Source of the DNA: Rhodanobacter sp. L36
GTDB lineage: Bacteria; Pseudomonadota; Gammaproteobacteria; Xanthomonadales; Rhodanobacteraceae
Assembly (NCBI RefSeq): GCF_009765755.1
Contig: NZ_LMUV01000011.1
Coordinates: forward strand, 785,576 to 849,575
DNA: 64,000 nt
Direction: 5' to 3'
Part shown: positions 25,702-38,547 of the stretch, piece by piece
Layout of the letters: each line of letters begins with the position of its first letter
Position numbering within the stretch: position 1 is the first letter of the stretch
Translations under genes and position numbers: made by a program
The notes under the pieces: model-generated
The model's database searches: none
Told to the model about the DNA's origin: nothing
What the model saw: the letters and a program-made list of their open reading frames with translations, nothing else

Positions 25702-26708
25702 CTTCGACGCCCCAGCTACCGGCCGACCAGGATCCGAACGGACACGATCTGTTCGGCATCAATCTAGTCGACATCGATGTACCGTCGACGAAATCACCCA
25801 CCGTGAGTTTCGGCAGTCGATTGCATGCCGCTCGTGAAGCCCGTGGCCTGGATATCGAGACGTGTGCGCACACGCTTAAGCTTCCGGCTCGCGTTCTTCG
25901 CCAGCTTGAGCGCGACCAGTACGACGATATCGATTCGAAGATTTATCTCGGCAGTTACATAGGCAAATACGGCCAGTTCCTGGGCATCAACGAATCGTCA
26001 ATCCAGGTCGAGGTCGACCGGATCAGGCACATCGAACCCACGCTGGTAGCCACCGGCGGCATTTCGCATTCCAGGTTCCTGCTCGATCGCTACGCGACTG
26101 CCGCAACCTATGCGATTTTGACCGCGGTGATTGTGGTCCCCATGATCTGGCTTGGCGTGCGCGGCACGCTGGATCGTGACCTCAGCCATCTCGCACCACT
26201 GGATGCCGCCCCGGTTGCCCAGCAGGATGCGCCGGCATCGACGGCAAGCTCGAGCGTCGTATCGGTCGGTCAAGTGGCATCGAAGACATTGGCGCCACAG
26301 CAATCGTCAGCTGTCATCAAGAATCCGGAACAGGAACAACCACTGCTTGCATCGATGGCGCCGTTTCCGAATCTGGAGACCGGCACATTGCCTTCGGCTC
26401 CTGCGACCGTGTCGCCAGCCATCGACAGCGGTACGGGCGGTCACAGCCTGAGCCTGAGCCTGGATTCTGCCAGCTGGGTCGAAGTGATCGATCGCGATGG
26501 CAAGCGGCTGGAATACGGGCTGTTGGCTGCCGGCAGTAACAAGACGTATCACAGCGATCAACCGCTGGATGTGCGCATTGGCAATTCGAGTGGCGCACAA
26601 GTCAACATCGACGGGCAGCCGGTTGCGCTGGACAATTTCAGGCATTCCAACGTCGCGCACTTCCGCGTTCAACTGCAAGACGGCAAGGCCGCAGCAGCCA
26701 GTCTCTGA
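25698..26708 (+). CDS. rodZ: RodZ-like helix-turn-helix membrane protein
   Basis: A 336-residue bitopic protein: cytoplasmic HTH of the RodZ type (about 35-105: FGSRLHAAREARGLDIETCA), a transmembrane helix at about 133-153, a Ser/Ala/Pro-rich periplasmic linker, and a C-terminal DUF4115 domain (about 250-336, LDSASWVEVIDRDGKRLEYG). RodZ links MreB filaments to the cell-wall elongation machinery. It overlaps pilF by 4 bases. In many gammaproteobacteria ispG and hisS come next; here they are absent and yfgM follows. Confidence 0.88.
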   Translation: MTSTPQLPADQDPNGHDLFGINLVDIDVPSTKSPTVSFGSRLHAAREARGLDIETCAHTLKLPARVLRQLERDQYDDIDSKIYLGSYIGKYGQFLGINESSIQVEVDRIRHIEPTLVATGGISHSRFLLDRYATAATYAILTAVIVVPMIWLGVRGTLDRDLSHLAPLDAAPVAQQDAPASTASSSVVSVGQVASKTLAPQQSSAVIKNPEQEQPLLASMAPFPNLETGTLPSAPATVSPAIDSGTGGHSLSLSLDSASWVEVIDRDGKRLEYGLLAAGSNKTYHSDQPLDVRIGNSSGAQVNIDGQPVALDNFRHSNVAHFRVQLQDGKAAAASL

Positions 26709-26855
26709 TCGCTGTTCGGCGCTCGGTACAGCCCAATTCGGTTATGCTTGTCCATTGCCCGCTCGTGTCATCGCGGGCTGGCACAGTTTTTTCATTTTCA
26801 ACGCGCTGGACGTCTCTCGCGTCCTTACGCGTGCGGCCCTTTCAACGGTGATTGC

Positions 26856-27506
26856 ATGGCTCTTGACGAATACGACAAATACGAACAAAGCGAGATCGTT
26901 CAGAAGTGGTTGCGCGAAAACGGGTTGTCGATTGTCGTTGGCATCGCCATTGGTCTGGTGGGCATTTTCGGGTGGCAGCAGTGGCGCAACCACCAGGCAC
27001 GCCATGAAGGAGAGGCTGCGCAGCTCTATCAGCAGGTGCAGGTGATGCTCGCGTCCGGCAAGCCGGATGCTGCAGCTGAACTTACGGCGCGGCTGACCAA
27101 GGATTACGACACGTCGCCGTATGCCGTATTTGCCATGAGCGCTCAAGCCAGGCAGCAGTTGCAGGACAAACAGCTGGACAAGGCGGAAACGTCGCTTGGC
27201 TGGGCGGAAGTTCACGCCAGCGATCCCGCGCTGAAGTCGCTTTCGCAGATGCGTCTGGCGCAAGTGCAATTGCAACATGGCAACGCCTCGGTTGCGCTTT
27301 CGACACTCGATCGCATTCCTGCAGCCGATTTCAAAGGGCTTGCGCAGGAACTCCGTGGCGATGTGCTGGTCAAGCTTGGGCGTGCAGATGATGCACGCAA
27401 GGCGTACCAGACGGCCTTGTCGGCATTGGGCGCGGACGCGCCGCAACGCGGTGCCTTGCAAATGAAATTAGACGATTTGGCCACGGCCGGGAAGCAGGGT
27501 GCATGA
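26856..27506 (+). CDS. yfgM: YfgM-family periplasmic chaperone/ancillary Sec protein
   Basis: A 216-residue protein with a short cytoplasmic N-terminus (MALDEYDKYEQSEIVQKWLREN), one transmembrane helix at about 24-42 and a periplasmic TPR domain. In E. coli YfgM associates with SecYEG and PpiD and hands clients to periplasmic chaperones. ATG 26856 fits the family; the frame is open upstream with no better start. The stop overlaps the bamB start (ATGA). Confidence 0.92.
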   Translation: MALDEYDKYEQSEIVQKWLRENGLSIVVGIAIGLVGIFGWQQWRNHQARHEGEAAQLYQQVQVMLASGKPDAAAELTARLTKDYDTSPYAVFAMSAQARQQLQDKQLDKAETSLGWAEVHASDPALKSLSQMRLAQVQLQHGNASVALSTLDRIPAADFKGLAQELRGDVLVKLGRADDARKAYQTALSALGADAPQRGALQMKLDDLATAGKQGA

Positions 27507-28714
27507 AAGCTGAAATGATGAAACGCGTCTTGCTGATCAGCCTGACCTCGATGCTGGTGCTTGCGGGCTGCCACTCCTTCAAGAAGGAGAACGTCGAGCC
27601 GCCGACTCCGCTGTCCAAGGATTTCAAACCCACGGTGCAGGTCACCAAGCTCTGGACCAGTCGAGTAGGCAAAGGCGCGGGCGACAGTGGCGTGCGCTTG
27701 CGGCCTGCGGTCGTCGATGGCGTGCTCTATGCCAACAGTACCGATGGTGACCTGATGGCGATCGACGCCAATAGCGGCAAGACGCTGTGGTCGAAAAACA
27801 CGCGCGTCCACGGCTGGTTTGGCTGGGGCGACAAGAAACGAAAGGATGCCCTTTATGCTGGCGGTCCCGCAGTCAGCCGCGAGTTGCTGGCAGTCGGCAC
27901 ACTCGATGGCCACGTCTATGCCGTGAATGCGAAAGACGGCAACGCTCGCTGGGAATCCGAACTGGACTCCGAAGTGCTGGCCTCGCCAGTGATTGTCGGT
28001 GACCTCGTCATCGTGCGCACGCAGGACGGTCGCGTATACGGACTCGATTCTTCCGACGGCAAACGCCGCTGGGTCTACGACCAGGGCAACGTTCCGCTGC
28101 TGAGCCTGCGTGGCAATGGCGGCCTGCTCGCGGCGAACGGCGTGGTGTTCTTCGGCAGCGACGACGGCAAGCTGGTCGCGCTGCGCCAGGACAACGGCCA
28201 GAAATTATGGGAACAGAAACTCGGCAGCGGCGAAGGCCGCACAGACATCGACCGTCTTGATGACGTGGATGGCTCGATTCTGCTCGACGGCAGCACCTTG
28301 TTCGGCGCGGCTTATCACGGCAGCCTGATGGCAGTCGACGGCCCGAGCGGTCGCCCGTTATGGACACATCCGTTCTCGACCTTCGATTCACTCGCCGATG
28401 CCGGCACGTCCATTTATGGCGTCGCCGACGATTCTGGCGTGTGGGCGTTCGACAAGAACGGCGGCGCGGATATCTGGAAAAACGCTGCGCTGAAATATCG
28501 CTGGGTCACTGGTCCTGCCGTACAGGGCAACTACGTGGTGGTCGGCGATATGGAAGGCTATATCCATTGGCTGCAGATCGGCGATGGCGCCATGGCTGGA
28601 CGCGAGCGTCTGTCCAAGAAGGCCATTCGTGCACAGCCTCTGGTCGCCGGCGACACCGTCTACGTCGAGGACGTGAAGGGCCGCATTGGCGCTTACCGTC
28701 TCTCCGCGCACTGA
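27503..28714 (+). CDS. bamB: Outer membrane protein assembly factor BamB
   Basis: A 403-residue lipoprotein of the BAM complex (lipobox LAGC, Cys 23) folding as an eight-bladed beta-propeller of PQQ-like repeats; blades are visible as YANSTDGDLMAIDANSGKTL, DGRVYGLDSSDGKRRW and others. It helps BamA insert beta-barrel proteins. The start overlaps yfgM by 4 bases; ATG 27515 or 27518 would shorten the signal peptide and are possible. der begins 21 bases after the stop. Confidence 0.95.
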   Translation: MKAEMMKRVLLISLTSMLVLAGCHSFKKENVEPPTPLSKDFKPTVQVTKLWTSRVGKGAGDSGVRLRPAVVDGVLYANSTDGDLMAIDANSGKTLWSKNTRVHGWFGWGDKKRKDALYAGGPAVSRELLAVGTLDGHVYAVNAKDGNARWESELDSEVLASPVIVGDLVIVRTQDGRVYGLDSSDGKRRWVYDQGNVPLLSLRGNGGLLAANGVVFFGSDDGKLVALRQDNGQKLWEQKLGSGEGRTDIDRLDDVDGSILLDGSTLFGAAYHGSLMAVDGPSGRPLWTHPFSTFDSLADAGTSIYGVADDSGVWAFDKNGGADIWKNAALKYRWVTGPAVQGNYVVVGDMEGYIHWLQIGDGAMAGRERLSKKAIRAQPLVAGDTVYVEDVKGRIGAYRLSAH

Positions 28715-28735
28715 TCGCGGAGAGATGGTTCCATC

Positions 28736-30139
28736 ATGCTGCCTGTCGTCGCGCTAGTTGGTCGTCCCAACGTCGGTAAATCGACGCTCTTCAACGTTCT
28801 GACGCGCAGCCGTGACGCCTTGGTCGCCGATATGCCGGGCGTGACCCGCGATCGTCACTATGGTGTTTGCCGCAGTGGAGAGCGGCCTTTCGTGGTGGTC
28901 GATACCGGCGGTCTGTCCGGTGTCGAGGAAGCCATGGACGTGCTTACCGCGAAACAGGTGCGCCTGGCCATCGAAGAAGCCCATGTGCTGGTATTCGTGG
29001 TCGATGCGCGCGAGGGTCTGCTGCCGCAGGATTACGTGATCCTCGGCGAGCTGCGTCGCAGCGGCAAACCGATTATCGCCGCTGTCAACAAGACCGACGG
29101 CCTGGAAGAACAGGCCGTGCTGGCCGAGTTTTCGGCCATCGGCATCGGCACGATCATGCCGCTGTCCGCTGCGCACAACCGCGGCACAGACGATCTGATT
29201 TCGGTGGTTTTGCCTTTGCTTCCGGTGGACGAGGAAAGCTCGGTCGAAGGGGAAGGCGAGAGCGGCACCATCCGCGTGGCCATCGTCGGACGTCCGAATG
29301 CTGGCAAGTCGACCTTGATCAACCGCCTGCTCGGCGAAGAACGGTTGATCGTCTCGGACGTCGCCGGTACCACACGCGATCCGATCCGCGTGCCGCTCGA
29401 ACGCGATGGCAAACGCTACACGCTGATCGACACCGCAGGCATTCGGCGCAAGGCACGCGTCGAGGAAGCCGTGGAGAAATTCAGCGTCATCAAGACACTG
29501 CAATCCATCGCCGCAGCGCAAGTCGTTGTGGTGATGATCGACGCCCGCGAAAATCTCGCGGATCAGGATCTCACCCTCATCGGCTACGCCATGGACGAGG
29601 GCAGGGCGATAGTGATCGCCGTCAACAAATGGGACGGCCTGGACAAATACCAGCGCGACGAATGCCAGCGTGCGCTGGATCGCCGACTCGTATTCGTGGC
29701 ATGGGCCAAACAGGTTTACATCTCGGCGTTGCATGGATCCGGCCTCAGCGAACTGATGCGTGCCGTGGTTCGCGCGCACGGTTCGGCGACCAAGGTGCTG
29801 GTGTCGTCGGAACTTACCAAGACACTCGAGAAAGCGTACGAGGGTTATCAACCGCCACTCGTGAACGGCCATGCGCCCAAGCTTCGTTTTGCGCATCCCG
29901 GCGGCAACAATCCGCCGACGATCGTGATCCATGGCAGCCGCACCAAGCACATTGCACCGGCCTACCAGCGTTACCTGGAAAACTTCTTCCGCAAGCGTTA
30001 CAAACTGGAAGGCACGCCGATCCGCATCGCCTTCCGCGAAAGTGAAAACCCGTACGCGGGACGCAAGAAAGTGTTGACCAAGGAACAACAGCAAAAGGCA
30101 CGCCGCCGCGTCAGCGATCTGATCAAGCGCACGCGCTGA
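28736..30139 (+). CDS. der: Ribosome biogenesis GTPase Der (EngA)
   Basis: A 467-residue protein with two tandem G domains and a C-terminal KH-like domain. First P-loop GRPNVGKS (9-16), second GRPNAGKS; G3 motifs DTGG and DTAG; G4 motifs NKTD and NKWD. Der acts in 50S subunit assembly. It ends the ndk-to-der block and converges with a GNAT gene 6 bases away. Confidence 0.98.
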   Translation: MLPVVALVGRPNVGKSTLFNVLTRSRDALVADMPGVTRDRHYGVCRSGERPFVVVDTGGLSGVEEAMDVLTAKQVRLAIEEAHVLVFVVDAREGLLPQDYVILGELRRSGKPIIAAVNKTDGLEEQAVLAEFSAIGIGTIMPLSAAHNRGTDDLISVVLPLLPVDEESSVEGEGESGTIRVAIVGRPNAGKSTLINRLLGEERLIVSDVAGTTRDPIRVPLERDGKRYTLIDTAGIRRKARVEEAVEKFSVIKTLQSIAAAQVVVVMIDARENLADQDLTLIGYAMDEGRAIVIAVNKWDGLDKYQRDECQRALDRRLVFVAWAKQVYISALHGSGLSELMRAVVRAHGSATKVLVSSELTKTLEKAYEGYQPPLVNGHAPKLRFAHPGGNNPPTIVIHGSRTKHIAPAYQRYLENFFRKRYKLEGTPIRIAFRESENPYAGRKKVLTKEQQQKARRRVSDLIKRTR

Positions 30140-30145
30140 TCGATG

Positions 30146-30733
30146 TCAGGCCCCTGTCTGACGCAAGTCAGCCGGCAACAAGGCGTACACCGCCGCCTCC
30201 TTTGGCTGATCGTGAATCCACAGCCGATGCCGCGCGATGGCTTCCAGCCGCGCGCCGAGTTTTTCAGCGACGCGCCGGCTCGGAAGGTTGTCGGGCTCGG
30301 CCACGATTTCGATACGTATCAGCCGCATGTTTTCGAATCCGAATCGCGCCATCAGCGCGCCGGCTCTGGTCGCCATGCCACGACCCTGTCGCGATTCCCT
30401 CAGCCAGTAGCCCATGTTCGCGCTGCGATGAAGGCGATTGAGGTGATTCAACCCGATGCCTCCCATCAGATCGCCTGATAACGCGTCGCAGATCGCCAAG
30501 GGAAAGTCCGTGCCGGACGTCCATCCTTCGCGTGAATATTCGATCCATGCCCGGGCTTCTTCGAGTCCGTAACCCCGATGACACCATGGCTGCCAGCGAC
30601 CCACAGTATCCAGTGACTCGTCCACAGCATCGCGCAGCTGAACGGGATCAATAGCCGACCACGGGCGCAGGCACACAAACTCATCGCGAAGTTCCGGAGC
30701 CGTGATGGCAGCTGCTTCGATGGAACAGGTCAT
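30146..30733 (-). CDS. GNAT-family N-acetyltransferase (RimJ/RimL-like)
   Basis: A 195-residue acetyltransferase. The acetyl-CoA-binding loop appears as ESRQGRGMATRAG (Q/R-x-x-G-x-A/G pattern), with GGIGLNHLNRLHRSANMGYWL upstream (in part) and PDNLPSRRVAEKLGARLEAI at the C-terminal side, all typical of ribosomal-protein-Ser/Ala acetyltransferase relatives. Substrate unknown. It is divergent from folD across 59 bases and convergent with der. Confidence 0.9.
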   Translation of the reverse strand: MTCSIEAAAITAPELRDEFVCLRPWSAIDPVQLRDAVDESLDTVGRWQPWCHRGYGLEEARAWIEYSREGWTSGTDFPLAICDALSGDLMGGIGLNHLNRLHRSANMGYWLRESRQGRGMATRAGALMARFGFENMRLIRIEIVAEPDNLPSRRVAEKLGARLEAIARHRLWIHDQPKEAAVYALLPADLRQTGA

Positions 30734-30792
30734 GCCGTTTGTACGTGCTGGTGTGAGCCGCGATAATGGGCAACTTTCTTTCGGCCATCAAC

Positions 30793-33193
<2,401 letters not shown>

Positions 33194-33361
33194 TTCGAGA
33201 TCAGGCAGCAGTGGCGAGTAGAGCGCGCAGAATCGAACGTTCTCGCACTTTGCCAACGGATGGCGCGACAGCGATGTTGCTTCCGTCGCCGCGTCGCATG
33301 CTCGCCACGATTTCCGGTTATCGCGCTCTCGCTACTTACCTTCGCCCCTGGCTTTCGCCCC

Positions 33362-34954
33362 ATGACCAACATCCATAGCGACAAGATCCTGATCCTCGAT
33401 TTCGGCGCGCAGTACACGCAACTGATCGCACGGCGCATTCGCGAGCTCGGGGTCTATTGCGAAATATGGGCATGGGACCACGAGCCGACGGAGATTGCCG
33501 CGTTCGGCGCGAAGGGCATCATTCTTTCCGGCGGGCCGGAATCCACGACGCTGGCGGACGCGCCCAAAGCGCCGCAAGCGGTGTTCGATGCGGGCGTGCC
33601 GATCCTGGGCATTTGCTACGGCATGCAGACGCTCGCGGCACAACTCGGTGGCGCAACCGAGGCGGCCGACGCGCGCGAGTTCGGCCACGCGCAGGTTGAA
33701 ATCGTCGCGACCAGCCGGTTGTTCGATGGCCTCAACGATCATCCCGGCACATCTCAACTGCTCGATGTGTGGATGAGCCATGGCGATCATGTCGCAAGGG
33801 CGCCCGCGGGTTTCACGGTCACTGGTGTTACCGATCGCATTCCGGTCGCCGTGATGGAAAACGAAGACAAGCGCTGGTACGGGGTGCAATTCCATCCCGA
33901 AGTCACGCATACGAAGCAGGGCGGCGCGCTGCTCAAGCGTTTCATCGCCGAGATCTGCGGTTGCTCCATGTTGTGGACCGCCGCCAACATCATCGATGAC
34001 CAGATCGCGCGCGTGCGCGCGCAGGTCGGTGACGATCACGTGCTGCTCGGACTTTCCGGTGGCGTGGATTCGTCGGTGGTCGCCGCATTGCTGCATCGTG
34101 CGATCGGCGATCGCCTCACCTGCGTGTTCGTCGACACCGGCCTGCTGCGCTGGGAGGAAGGCGATCAGGTCATGGCCACCATGGCTGCATCCGACGAACA
34201 CGGCATGGGCATCAAGGTCATTCGCGTCAACGCGGCCGATCGCTACTTCAAGGCGCTGAACGGCGTCGCCGATCCGGAAGCCAAGCGCAAGATCATCGGT
34301 GGCCTGTTCGTCGACATCTTCGACGAGGAATCCGAGAAACTGATTGCTGACGGCGGCAACGTAAAGTGGCTGGCGCAGGGCACGATCTATCCCGACGTGA
34401 TCGAGTCGGCCGGCAGCAAGACCGGCAAGGCGCACGTCATCAAGAGCCACCACAACGTCGGCGGTTTGCCGGCGCACATGAAGCTCAAGCTGGTGGAACC
34501 GTTGCGCGAATTGTTCAAGGACGAAGTGCGCCGCATCGGCGTCGAACTCGGCCTGCCGCGCGCGATGGTTTATCGCCATCCGTTCCCGGGCCCCGGCCTG
34601 GGCGTGCGCATTCTTGGTGAAGTGAAGCGCGAATACGCGGAGTTGCTTGCGCGTGCCGATGCGATCTTCATCGACGAACTGCGCAAGGCCGATCTCTACG
34701 ATCAGACGAGTCAGGCGTTCGCGGTATTTCTGCCGGTGAAATCGGTTGGCGTGGTGGGCGATGCGCGAGCCTACGAATGGGTGATCGCGTTGCGTGCCGT
34801 GGAGACGATCGATTTCATGACCGCGCACTGGGCGCATCTGCCGTACGAATTCCTCGGCAAGGTGTCCAATCGCATTATCAACGAACTGCGTGGCGTGTCG
34901 CGTGTCGTCTACGACATCAGCGGCAAACCGCCCGCGACGATCGAGTGGGAGTGA
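33362..34954 (+). CDS. guaA: GMP synthase (glutamine-hydrolysing)
   Basis: A 530-residue enzyme converting XMP to GMP. The class I amidotransferase domain has Cys 85 in GICYGMQT and the His/Glu pair in QFHPEVTH; the ATP-PPase domain has the SGGVDSSV P-loop (about 230); the C-terminal dimerisation domain ends KPPATIEWE. The frame is open from 33260, but [15 protein letters not shown] at 33362 is the normal start. In the 168 bases before it no terminator is obvious, so guaBA may be co-transcribed. Confidence 0.98.
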   Translation: MTNIHSDKILILDFGAQYTQLIARRIRELGVYCEIWAWDHEPTEIAAFGAKGIILSGGPESTTLADAPKAPQAVFDAGVPILGICYGMQTLAAQLGGATEAADAREFGHAQVEIVATSRLFDGLNDHPGTSQLLDVWMSHGDHVARAPAGFTVTGVTDRIPVAVMENEDKRWYGVQFHPEVTHTKQGGALLKRFIAEICGCSMLWTAANIIDDQIARVRAQVGDDHVLLGLSGGVDSSVVAALLHRAIGDRLTCVFVDTGLLRWEEGDQVMATMAASDEHGMGIKVIRVNAADRYFKALNGVADPEAKRKIIGGLFVDIFDEESEKLIADGGNVKWLAQGTIYPDVIESAGSKTGKAHVIKSHHNVGGLPAHMKLKLVEPLRELFKDEVRRIGVELGLPRAMVYRHPFPGPGLGVRILGEVKREYAELLARADAIFIDELRKADLYDQTSQAFAVFLPVKSVGVVGDARAYEWVIALRAVETIDFMTAHWAHLPYEFLGKVSNRIINELRGVSRVVYDISGKPPATIEWE

Positions 34955-34964
34955 TCAAGCTTGA

Positions 34965-35462
<498 letters not shown>

Positions 35463-35465
35463 CTC

Positions 35466-36317
35466 TCAGAGAAACGCAAGCGCCTTCGCGCAGGGTTGTT
35501 CCACCTTCAGGCTCAGCAGTGCATCGGCGCGCGTGCGGCCCATGTTCACCGCAGCGATCGGCTTGCCGGCGCGCGATGCGGCGTGGACAAAACGGTAGCC
35601 GGAAAACACCATCAGCGATGAGCCGACCACCAACACTGCGTCCGCGAGTTCAAGCGCCTGCATCGCCGCAACGACGCGTTCGCGCGGCACGTTTTCACCG
35701 AAGAACACCACGTCGGGTTTCAGCATGCCGCCACAGCGCGGGCAGGGTGGCACGACGAAACTGGAAAAGTCGCGGCCATCCAGATCGGCGTCGCCATCCG
35801 GCGCATCGGGAGCGGCAAGGTTTGCCCATTCTGGGTTGCATGCAATCAGCATGGACTGGAAATCCTCGCGCGGCAGGCGCAATTCGCACGCCAGACAACG
35901 CACCAGATCCAGTCGGCCATGCAGGTCGACGACGTGGCGGCTGCCCGCTGCCTGATGCAGGCGATCGACGTTCTGCGTCAGCAGCATCGCCAGCTTGCCG
36001 CGTTGTTCAAGCCGAACCAGTGCACGATGCGCGGCATTGGGCTGCGCGCGACCGAAGCTCTGCCAGCCAACAAGGCTGCGTGCCCAGTAGCGCTGGCGCG
36101 TGGCGTGATAGCCGGTGAAGGCTTGATACGTCACCGGCTGCGCGCGTTTCCAGTCGCCGTTGGTGTCACGGTAGTCGGGAATGCCCGAATCAGTACTGCA
36201 GCCCGCGCCGGTGATGACGAAAATGCGCGAATGCTTGTGCACGAATTCTGCCAGAGCTTCGTTTTCCGCCGAAAGCACGGGTTCGCTGGCGGGAACGATA
36301 AAGAGTCGGGTACTCAT
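35466..36317 (-). CDS. cobB: NAD-dependent protein deacetylase (sirtuin)
   Basis: A 283-residue Sir2 enzyme. NAD-binding motifs GAGCSTDSGIPDYR (37-50) and TQNVDRLH (114-121), catalytic His 133 in DLHGRLD, zinc Cys C141/C144 and C192/C195, and the GSSLMVFSGYR segment are all present. It removes acyl groups from protein lysines using NAD. The long insert between the Cys pairs is typical of the class II/SIRT4-like group. The gene stands alone, divergent from the small ORF at 36484. Confidence 0.94.
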   Translation of the reverse strand: MSTRLFIVPASEPVLSAENEALAEFVHKHSRIFVITGAGCSTDSGIPDYRDTNGDWKRAQPVTYQAFTGYHATRQRYWARSLVGWQSFGRAQPNAAHRALVRLEQRGKLAMLLTQNVDRLHQAAGSRHVVDLHGRLDLVRCLACELRLPREDFQSMLIACNPEWANLAAPDAPDGDADLDGRDFSSFVVPPCPRCGGMLKPDVVFFGENVPRERVVAAMQALELADAVLVVGSSLMVFSGYRFVHAASRAGKPIAAVNMGRTRADALLSLKVEQPCAKALAFL

Positions 36318-36483
36318 CGCCGCAGTGTGCCATGTCGTTCGCGACGCGAAACAGACTGGTTGATAAACGGATATTTAACGCGAGCATCTTTGCCACGACT
36401 TTTGTTGTCTGAAGCCTATCGATCGAGCTGTCCCTGTCGGGATCCTGCGTTGGTCGCACTCAACCGCAACAGGAATCATCGCC

Positions 36484-36660
36484 ATGAAGCGTCATCTGAA
36501 TAATCTGCTGCAACGCAAGCTTGCGGAATTCGAAGGTTCCAAGGACATAGACCGCTCGCGTCCGGATCAGGACATCGAAACCGACGTGTTGCAGGTGAGG
36601 GACGGTTACGACTGGCTGTTGCCGATCAAGCGCGCAGCAACTCGATCACTGCAGGCATAG
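36484..36660 (+). CDS. Hypothetical 58-residue protein
   Basis: An ATG preceded by CAGGAA eight bases away opens a frame of 58 codons: a basic helical start (MKRHLNNLLQRKLAEFEGSK), a charged middle with DIDRSRPDQDIETD, and a tail GYDWLLPIKRAATRS. No family recognised. It lies between the divergent sirtuin gene and the convergent methyltransferase gene (25-base gap). Codon use is normal for the window. A plausible small protein. Confidence 0.5.
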   Translation: MKRHLNNLLQRKLAEFEGSKDIDRSRPDQDIETDVLQVRDGYDWLLPIKRAATRSLQA

Positions 36661-36685
36661 CGCGCAGCCGAATGACTTCGAGGCA

Positions 36686-37768
36686 TCAGGAGCGCGCAAA
36701 GCGGTAGTGCGCCACCAGCCATTCCTGGCCGTTGTCGTAACCGAACAGTTCGGCGCAGGACATCCAGAACATCCGCCACCGCTGGAACCAAAGTGGTGCG
36801 GCCTTGCTTCCGTAAGCCTTGACCAGTGTTTCCATCACCTGTTCGCGCCGCGCGTCCTGATTGGCCAGCCAATGATTGGCGGTGCGCTGGTAGTGCGTGC
36901 CATCGACATGCCAGCGCTGCTCGATCCGAAGATCCCGCTGAAACCACAGCAGCGTATCCGATGCAGGCATCAGGCCACCGGTGAAGAAGTGCCGGCCCAT
37001 CCAGTTGTCGTCGCCTTCGGTCTCGAACGGATACATCAACGTCTTGTGCGCAAAAATGTGCACGAAAAGTTTTCCGCCCGGCCGCAGCCAGCATCCGATA
37101 CGACCAAGCAGCGTTTCGTAGTTGCGCATGTGCTCGAACATCTCGATCGATACGCAGCGGTCGAAACTTTCCGCTTCGAGCTCCAGTCGATTCACGTCCA
37201 TGGTAATCACGCGCACGTTGGTCAATCCGCGCTGTCTGCATTGGGCCTCGATATGCTCGCGCTGCTGCCGCGAGTTGGAGACGGCCACGATGCGCGCGTT
37301 GCGATAGCGTTCGGCCATCCATAACGTGAGCGAACCCCAGCCGCAGCCAAGCTCCAGAATGTCCTGCCCGTCGACCAGTTCGGCGCGTTCGCCATAAAGA
37401 GCCAGCATCGCTTCCTCGGCTTCGTCGAGCGATTCGTCGCCGCGTGGGTAATAGCAACCCGAATACTTCAACCGCTTGCCCAGGCACAGTTCGAAAAACG
37501 CCGGCGGCAATTCGTAGTGCTGCGCGTTCGCTGCATCGGTATGAATGGCTACGGGGCTTTGACGAAGCAGATCGATACGCTCGGCAAAACGCGCGGCCTG
37601 CTGATCCAGGCCACCGGCCATTTCTTCGCGCAGGCGTTGCGCGCAGAGGCGACGAATGCCCTGGCGCAACAACGCATCGGGAATGCGGCCGCGCTCGGCC
37701 AGTCCCAGCAATCCGGAAGCCGGGCGCTCGTCCGGCGATTCATCAATGGCGATGACGGAGCTACTCAT
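36686..37768 (-). CDS. Cyclopropane-synthase-like SAM methyltransferase (second copy)
   Basis: A 360-residue member of the CFA synthase family. SAM motif I is ILELGCGWGSLTLWMA; the acyl-chain binding region upstream (HYELPPAFFELCLG, LKYSGCYY) and EMFEHMRNYETLLGRI are conserved. It is shorter than, and clearly different from, the first copy at 39095. Members of this second group in light-induced clusters methylate unsaturated acyl chains rather than necessarily forming a cyclopropane. Start 37768 has AAGGATTTCCTC before it and overlaps the DUF1295 stop by 4 bases. It is the last gene of the ten-gene operon. Confidence 0.9.
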   Translation of the reverse strand: MSSSVIAIDESPDERPASGLLGLAERGRIPDALLRQGIRRLCAQRLREEMAGGLDQQAARFAERIDLLRQSPVAIHTDAANAQHYELPPAFFELCLGKRLKYSGCYYPRGDESLDEAEEAMLALYGERAELVDGQDILELGCGWGSLTLWMAERYRNARIVAVSNSRQQREHIEAQCRQRGLTNVRVITMDVNRLELEAESFDRCVSIEMFEHMRNYETLLGRIGCWLRPGGKLFVHIFAHKTLMYPFETEGDDNWMGRHFFTGGLMPASDTLLWFQRDLRIEQRWHVDGTHYQRTANHWLANQDARREQVMETLVKAYGSKAAPLWFQRWRMFWMSCAELFGYDNGQEWLVAHYRFARS

Positions 37769-38547
37769 GAGGAAATCCTTTTTGGAAACCATGGAAACAA
37801 CATCGACGTGTTGCGCTGGTACTCGCGGTAGTCGTTCCCACGCGAGCGCAGCGCCTGTTTTTCGGTAAATGGAATACCGCTGATCCAGCGCAGGAACACG
37901 TACATCACCAACGGCCCCGACCACGCCAGCCAGGCGATCGGCGAGCCATGCGCAAGGCAGACATAGGCAAACCAGTGCACCCATTCGAAGAAATAATTCG
38001 GATGGCGCGAATAACGCCACAATCCTTCGCGGCAGGTCCGGCCATGATTCGACGGATCGTTTCGAAAGCGTGCGAGCTGGCGATCGGCGAGTGATTCACC
38101 TATTACGCTGATCAGCCAGATCACGACGGCGCTGATCGTCCACGCATTGAGTCCGTCCGTGCTGCGCGACACTGCCAGAAACGGCAGCGCAAACAAGGCA
38201 ATCAACAATGCCTGAAACTGGAAGAAGAAAAAGAAATTCGCCTGACTGCCGTTCCAGTGCGCACGCAGATTCTGATATCGGCCATCCTCCGGTTCGCCAC
38301 GCACACGCGTCCACAAGTGCAGTGCAAGTCGGGCGCTCCATAGTCCGCCGAGCAACGCGAGCGTGGTGCGAGGTACAAACGCGCCATCGCCAAACAACGC
38401 GAACCAGATCGCTCCTGCACCGAGTCCCGCCGACCACAACACGTCGACGATGCCGGCGTTCTGGCGCCGACGTTGCCATTGCCAGCCGAGCGTCATCACG
38501 ACGACGGCCGTGACCCAGAGCAAGGCCAGCGATATCCATGCATTCAC
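37765..38547 (-). CDS. DUF1295 family membrane protein (steroid-reductase/ICMT fold)
   Basis: A 260-residue polytopic membrane protein with about six to seven hydrophobic helices. The C-terminal YSRHPNYFFEWVHWFAYV is the signature of the 5-alpha-reductase/isoprenylcysteine methyltransferase superfamily, which binds NADPH or SAM. It starts with GTG 38547, whose TGA-sharing overlap (GTGA) with the DUF2878 gene shows coupling. In this operon type a role in acyl-chain modification at the membrane is inferred. Confidence 0.88.
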   Translation of the reverse strand: MNAWISLALLWVTAVVVMTLGWQWQRRRQNAGIVDVLWSAGLGAGAIWFALFGDGAFVPRTTLALLGGLWSARLALHLWTRVRGEPEDGRYQNLRAHWNGSQANFFFFFQFQALLIALFALPFLAVSRSTDGLNAWTISAVVIWLISVIGESLADRQLARFRNDPSNHGRTCREGLWRYSRHPNYFFEWVHWFAYVCLAHGSPIAWLAWSGPLVMYVFLRWISGIPFTEKQALRSRGNDYREYQRNTSMLFPWFPKRISS

